Shown piece by piece: positions 61,434 to 64,000 of a stretch of 64,000 bases of DNA. Origin of the DNA: Annulohypoxylon bovei var. microspora (taxonomy: Eukaryota > Ascomycota > Sordariomycetes > Xylariales > Hypoxylaceae). The DNA lies in NCBI GenBank assembly GCA_022836615.1, contig MU405234.1, positions 186,001-250,000 of the forward strand, in the 5' to 3' direction. A program made the translations under genes and the position numbers. The notes under the pieces are model-generated. The model did not search any database and was not told the DNA's origin. It saw only the letters and a program-made list of their open reading frames with translations. Each line of letters opens with the position of its first letter. Position 1 is the first letter of the stretch.

Positions 61434-63735
61434 CTAGTCATCGTCATCAAACTGGCCGCCACCGACTTTGCCGTTCTTAGTCGTACCGAGATACTCGGCA
61501 ATAGCTTCATATCCATGCATCTCGCGAAGCACGTCGCCTATGGTGCGCGGCATAGATCTCTACACATCGGCGCGTGAATATGAGTTGGATGAACATTGAA
61601 AAGAAAAAGGCAGACTTGAAAGTATATGTGAGAATCATCTTACCTCAATAACTCTCCAATTGTAAATATTCCCAACGGTACTTGTCCAGGATGGAGGGCT
61701 GCAACGAAGGCTGTCAGTAACGTATGCTCTTCCTCTGCACTATTTATATGATCATCTGCGCAGGAAGATAACTTACTTTGAGCAAAGCAACGTGTCCCCA
61801 CCCTTCGCAGTCCAGGTCAAACTCTCGTGCTTACTCGAGGATGACTTTTGGCTGGATTCGCCGGAACCGGAGCTGTTTTCGGTGGAAACGGAGCCGGAGA
61901 CGTACGGCGAGGAAAAATTGACGCCTGCTGACACTGCCAACCGATTCATCTTCTCAGCCGAGCTTGATGCAGCTACCGCGGAGGTGAGCTTCGTGCTATA
62001 GAGATATCCCCCGAGCTGAACGCTCGTCGAGAATACCTCCCCTTCACGTTCAAAGACGTAATTAGCAAATTACGATCCGCCCCAGTCACAGATGATGGGA
62101 AATACATACCGTACTTTGCCTTGAATGCTTTGATCTTTCCATTTCTGATGGAGACATCGTTCTGTTTAGCGATGTCGTCGAAGTGCTTTTTGCACTCTTC
62201 CGTTGGCTCCAGAGACTCGTAATCAAGATAGACGATCACTCGGGGGAACTACACCGCCAATGAAACACAATTAGTATTTTTCGAATATTATTTTCCGTCG
62301 CTATCATTCCCGAGAAGATGGAGCCCGGATAACCTGCCTTGTATGATACTCGCATAATGGATTCGAATTTGCCAGTGGTAGAACCGCTTTGCTCCGTGTG
62401 ATCCCCAGATACACCCGCAGACGCCCCAGCCGTGTAGCCAAAGATTCCACCAGAGCTGCAGATATAAGATTAGCCGAGGCGCTTACTAGGAGCAGATGAG
62501 ATGGCTAACGCAGAAGCTTTGACACTGTACGACGAAAAGGAGTTGTTAGAGGCCGATTCTTGAGCCTCGTTCGTGATCTCTACCACAGAGACAGAGGAAT
62601 CGTCAAACACCTGGAACTCCGGGATCGTGGTGTCGACAGGGGATTGATCCTACCAATACTACTATTAGCATTGTACAAACCAGCAGGATGGGATTCTCGT
62701 ACACTGTCTACGACGAAAATCTCTGCCTGTCGGCGCTTCAGTTTGAATACTGGCGTAGGACGAAATGTTAGCTTTGCACGACGGCTCAGCGTTACCCCAG
62801 TGCAACGTACACGGTCGGCGTGCCACTACGGCTGACTTGGCTGTCGTATCAATTCGATACGCATGCGTCAGAATGTTATTCTTCACGACCACTTCCCATT
62901 CCTTCTCCGTCATATCAGCAGGGTGTCTGTCAAGCACCAGTTAGCACATGGAGACAATTCCGAAGGGCATGTGGACCGTATGAACTTACATGGTTATGTT
63001 TCCAGCGCCAGCAGCGAATTGGTCTCCAGAGAGGGAGCTCTTATTCCAACCATCGGAGAGACGATTCTTATTTGGATCACCCTTGAGTTTCCCCTCGTCC
63101 TGATCGAATATTAATAAACAAGGTCTTTTTTACGGTTAAGGGTTAATATGGCGTACGTACAGGAAGCTCATTTTTGAGATCTGGGCCAGTTCCAACTTTT
63201 TCGAGTTCTTCGGGAGTTGGTCGAATACGGTTCTTGACCAGAAAGATCGTGAAAAGGACAACAGAACCCTCGGCATGATCCTTGAGCAAGGCCGTGTTCT
63301 ATAAAATGTTAGACCGAGAGGTAGACAACGAGATGGCGGAACAGATGCTGGACTGACCGTTTGTGTGGATGACAGATATTGCCCTAGCGTCATCGTCCCG
63401 CTAACAACCGTCTGCTTGTCGTCGAGACAGAAATGATCCCGGGTGCCCCTGGAATACAAGTTGGCATTAGCTGACAGCCTGTGCTAACAGAACGATGAAA
63501 CTTACATCTCAGGAACACATGATTGCAGAGAAGACAAGGGGATCTGAGACACAGTAGCGATCTTTTCGCTCTTAATTTTTTCAAGAATGGCAGAGAGCTG
63601 AGTTGGTGTTGTCGATGTCGCCCGGTTACTATATTGTAGATCGAATCTGAGAAGAAACTCAGACTTCTTGAAGACATCTTCGACAGTTGTTGACCCTTTC
63701 GGGTTCTCTTTTTCGGTCTCTTTTCCGGGAGCCAT
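61434..63735 (-). CDS. MACPF (membrane-attack-complex/perforin) domain protein (511 aa, 12 exons)
   Basis: Exons on the minus strand: 63506-63735, 63358-63448, 63161-63298, 62990-63099, 62811-62926, 62703-62749, 62510-62610, 62338-62455, 62110-62248, 61777-62041, 61644-61698, 61434-61559; total 1,536 nt with consistent phases. There is no signal peptide or membrane helix. An N-terminal module of about 155 residues of unknown fold precedes an MACPF-like region. That region shows the family-type glycine-rich SGGIFGYTAGASAG strand and the Y-G-x-x-F-(x)6-G-G signature, formed across the exon 9/10 junction. A short acidic C-terminal tail ends in DDDD. MACPF proteins oligomerise into pores, but many fungal members are uncharacterised, so pore formation is inferred from fold only. 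Intron 8 has a GC-AG junction. No truncation is seen. Confidence 0.83.
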
Positions 63736-64000
63736 ATTTATATTGGCAAAGATCGCGTAGAACAAGTGATAAATCCTAATCGACTTGGTGAGTAAAGTGA
63801 CGAGGTGAAGACGCGGACTTAGATTTATATATCTTGATGGATAAGCGGACGTCCCGATTCACAAGGCAAGTAGCGATGAAGGAGATGTAGCGACCAACAA
63901 CGCTCGGTGGATTAAGAGCTAGACGAGGAAACGTCCCACTTCCAATTCTAGTTGTTCCTCAGCTCTCAAGGAAGTCTTGAGTAGGCGCTCTGATAACACT
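63736..64000. promoter_or_regulatory. Upstream region of the MACPF gene
   Basis: 265 bp to the window edge, with no open frame. It presumably contains the proximal promoter of the minus-strand MACPF gene; no specific site can be named. Confidence 0.45.

Noticed and set aside
1..64000. tRNA and rRNA genes
   Set aside because: I looked for B-box-like GGTTCRANTCC with a matching A-box and for rRNA landmarks and found none convincing; a tRNAscan-SE run would be decisive.

Overview
The window is nuclear DNA from a filamentous ascomycete (Pezizomycotina, most likely Sordariomycetes). The evidence is short introns of about 47-150 nt with GTATGT/GTAAGT donors and CTAAC/CTGAC branch sites, Zn2Cys6 regulators, an RTA1-family protein, and a 14 kb island stripped of G and C in the way repeat-induced point mutation (RIP) strips repeats. 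The species cannot be named from sequence alone. All gene models below were assembled by hand: splice sites were chosen so that phases match and total CDS lengths divide by three.

Left part (1-41.5 kb) is gene-rich and mostly housekeeping. In order: a 0.67 kb fold-back/MITE-like element (195-875); a 975-aa Zn2Cys6 regulator (+); an M24B Xaa-Pro peptidase with a long disordered insertion (+); an Emp47-like L-type lectin cargo receptor (-) divergent from the glucosyltransferase ALG8 (+); the ISWI partner ITC1/ACF1 (+); poly(A) polymerase PAP1 (-); a septin-like GTPase with a C-terminal membrane segment (-) divergent from a PHO85-type CDK (+); tafazzin TAZ1 (-) divergent from a NOSIP-type zinc-finger protein (+); a peroxisomal PMP34/ANT1-like carrier with a proline-rich tail (-); SAGA subunit SGF73 (-); and a 545-aa Zn2Cys6 regulator (-).

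The island (42,546-56,528) holds no open frame of useful length. It resolves into two full-length LTR retrotransposons of about 6.3 kb in direct orientation, each with 215-216 bp LTRs and 5-bp target duplications. Between them lies a roughly 1.1 kb element with near-perfect 45-bp terminal inverted repeats and flanking TA, compatible with a Tc1/mariner-type transposon. Differences between copies are mostly C/T and G/A, as RIP predicts.

Right part (56.5-64 kb) is gene-poor and looks accessory: an RTA1-family seven-helix membrane protein (-) and a 12-exon MACPF-domain protein (-), separated by 2.2 kb with no recognisable gene.

Functional themes: secretory-pathway glycoprotein handling (lectin and ALG8 share one divergent intergenic region), chromatin/transcription (ITC1, SGF73, two zinc-cluster factors, PAP1), organelle lipid and nucleotide metabolism (TAZ1, carrier), and nutrient signalling (PHO85-type CDK). 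These are neighbours, not an operon. I see no previously undescribed multi-gene system. The most distinctive content is the RIP island with its resolvable element boundaries, the fold-back element, the peptidase insertion with an altered metal-ligand position, and the MACPF gene.
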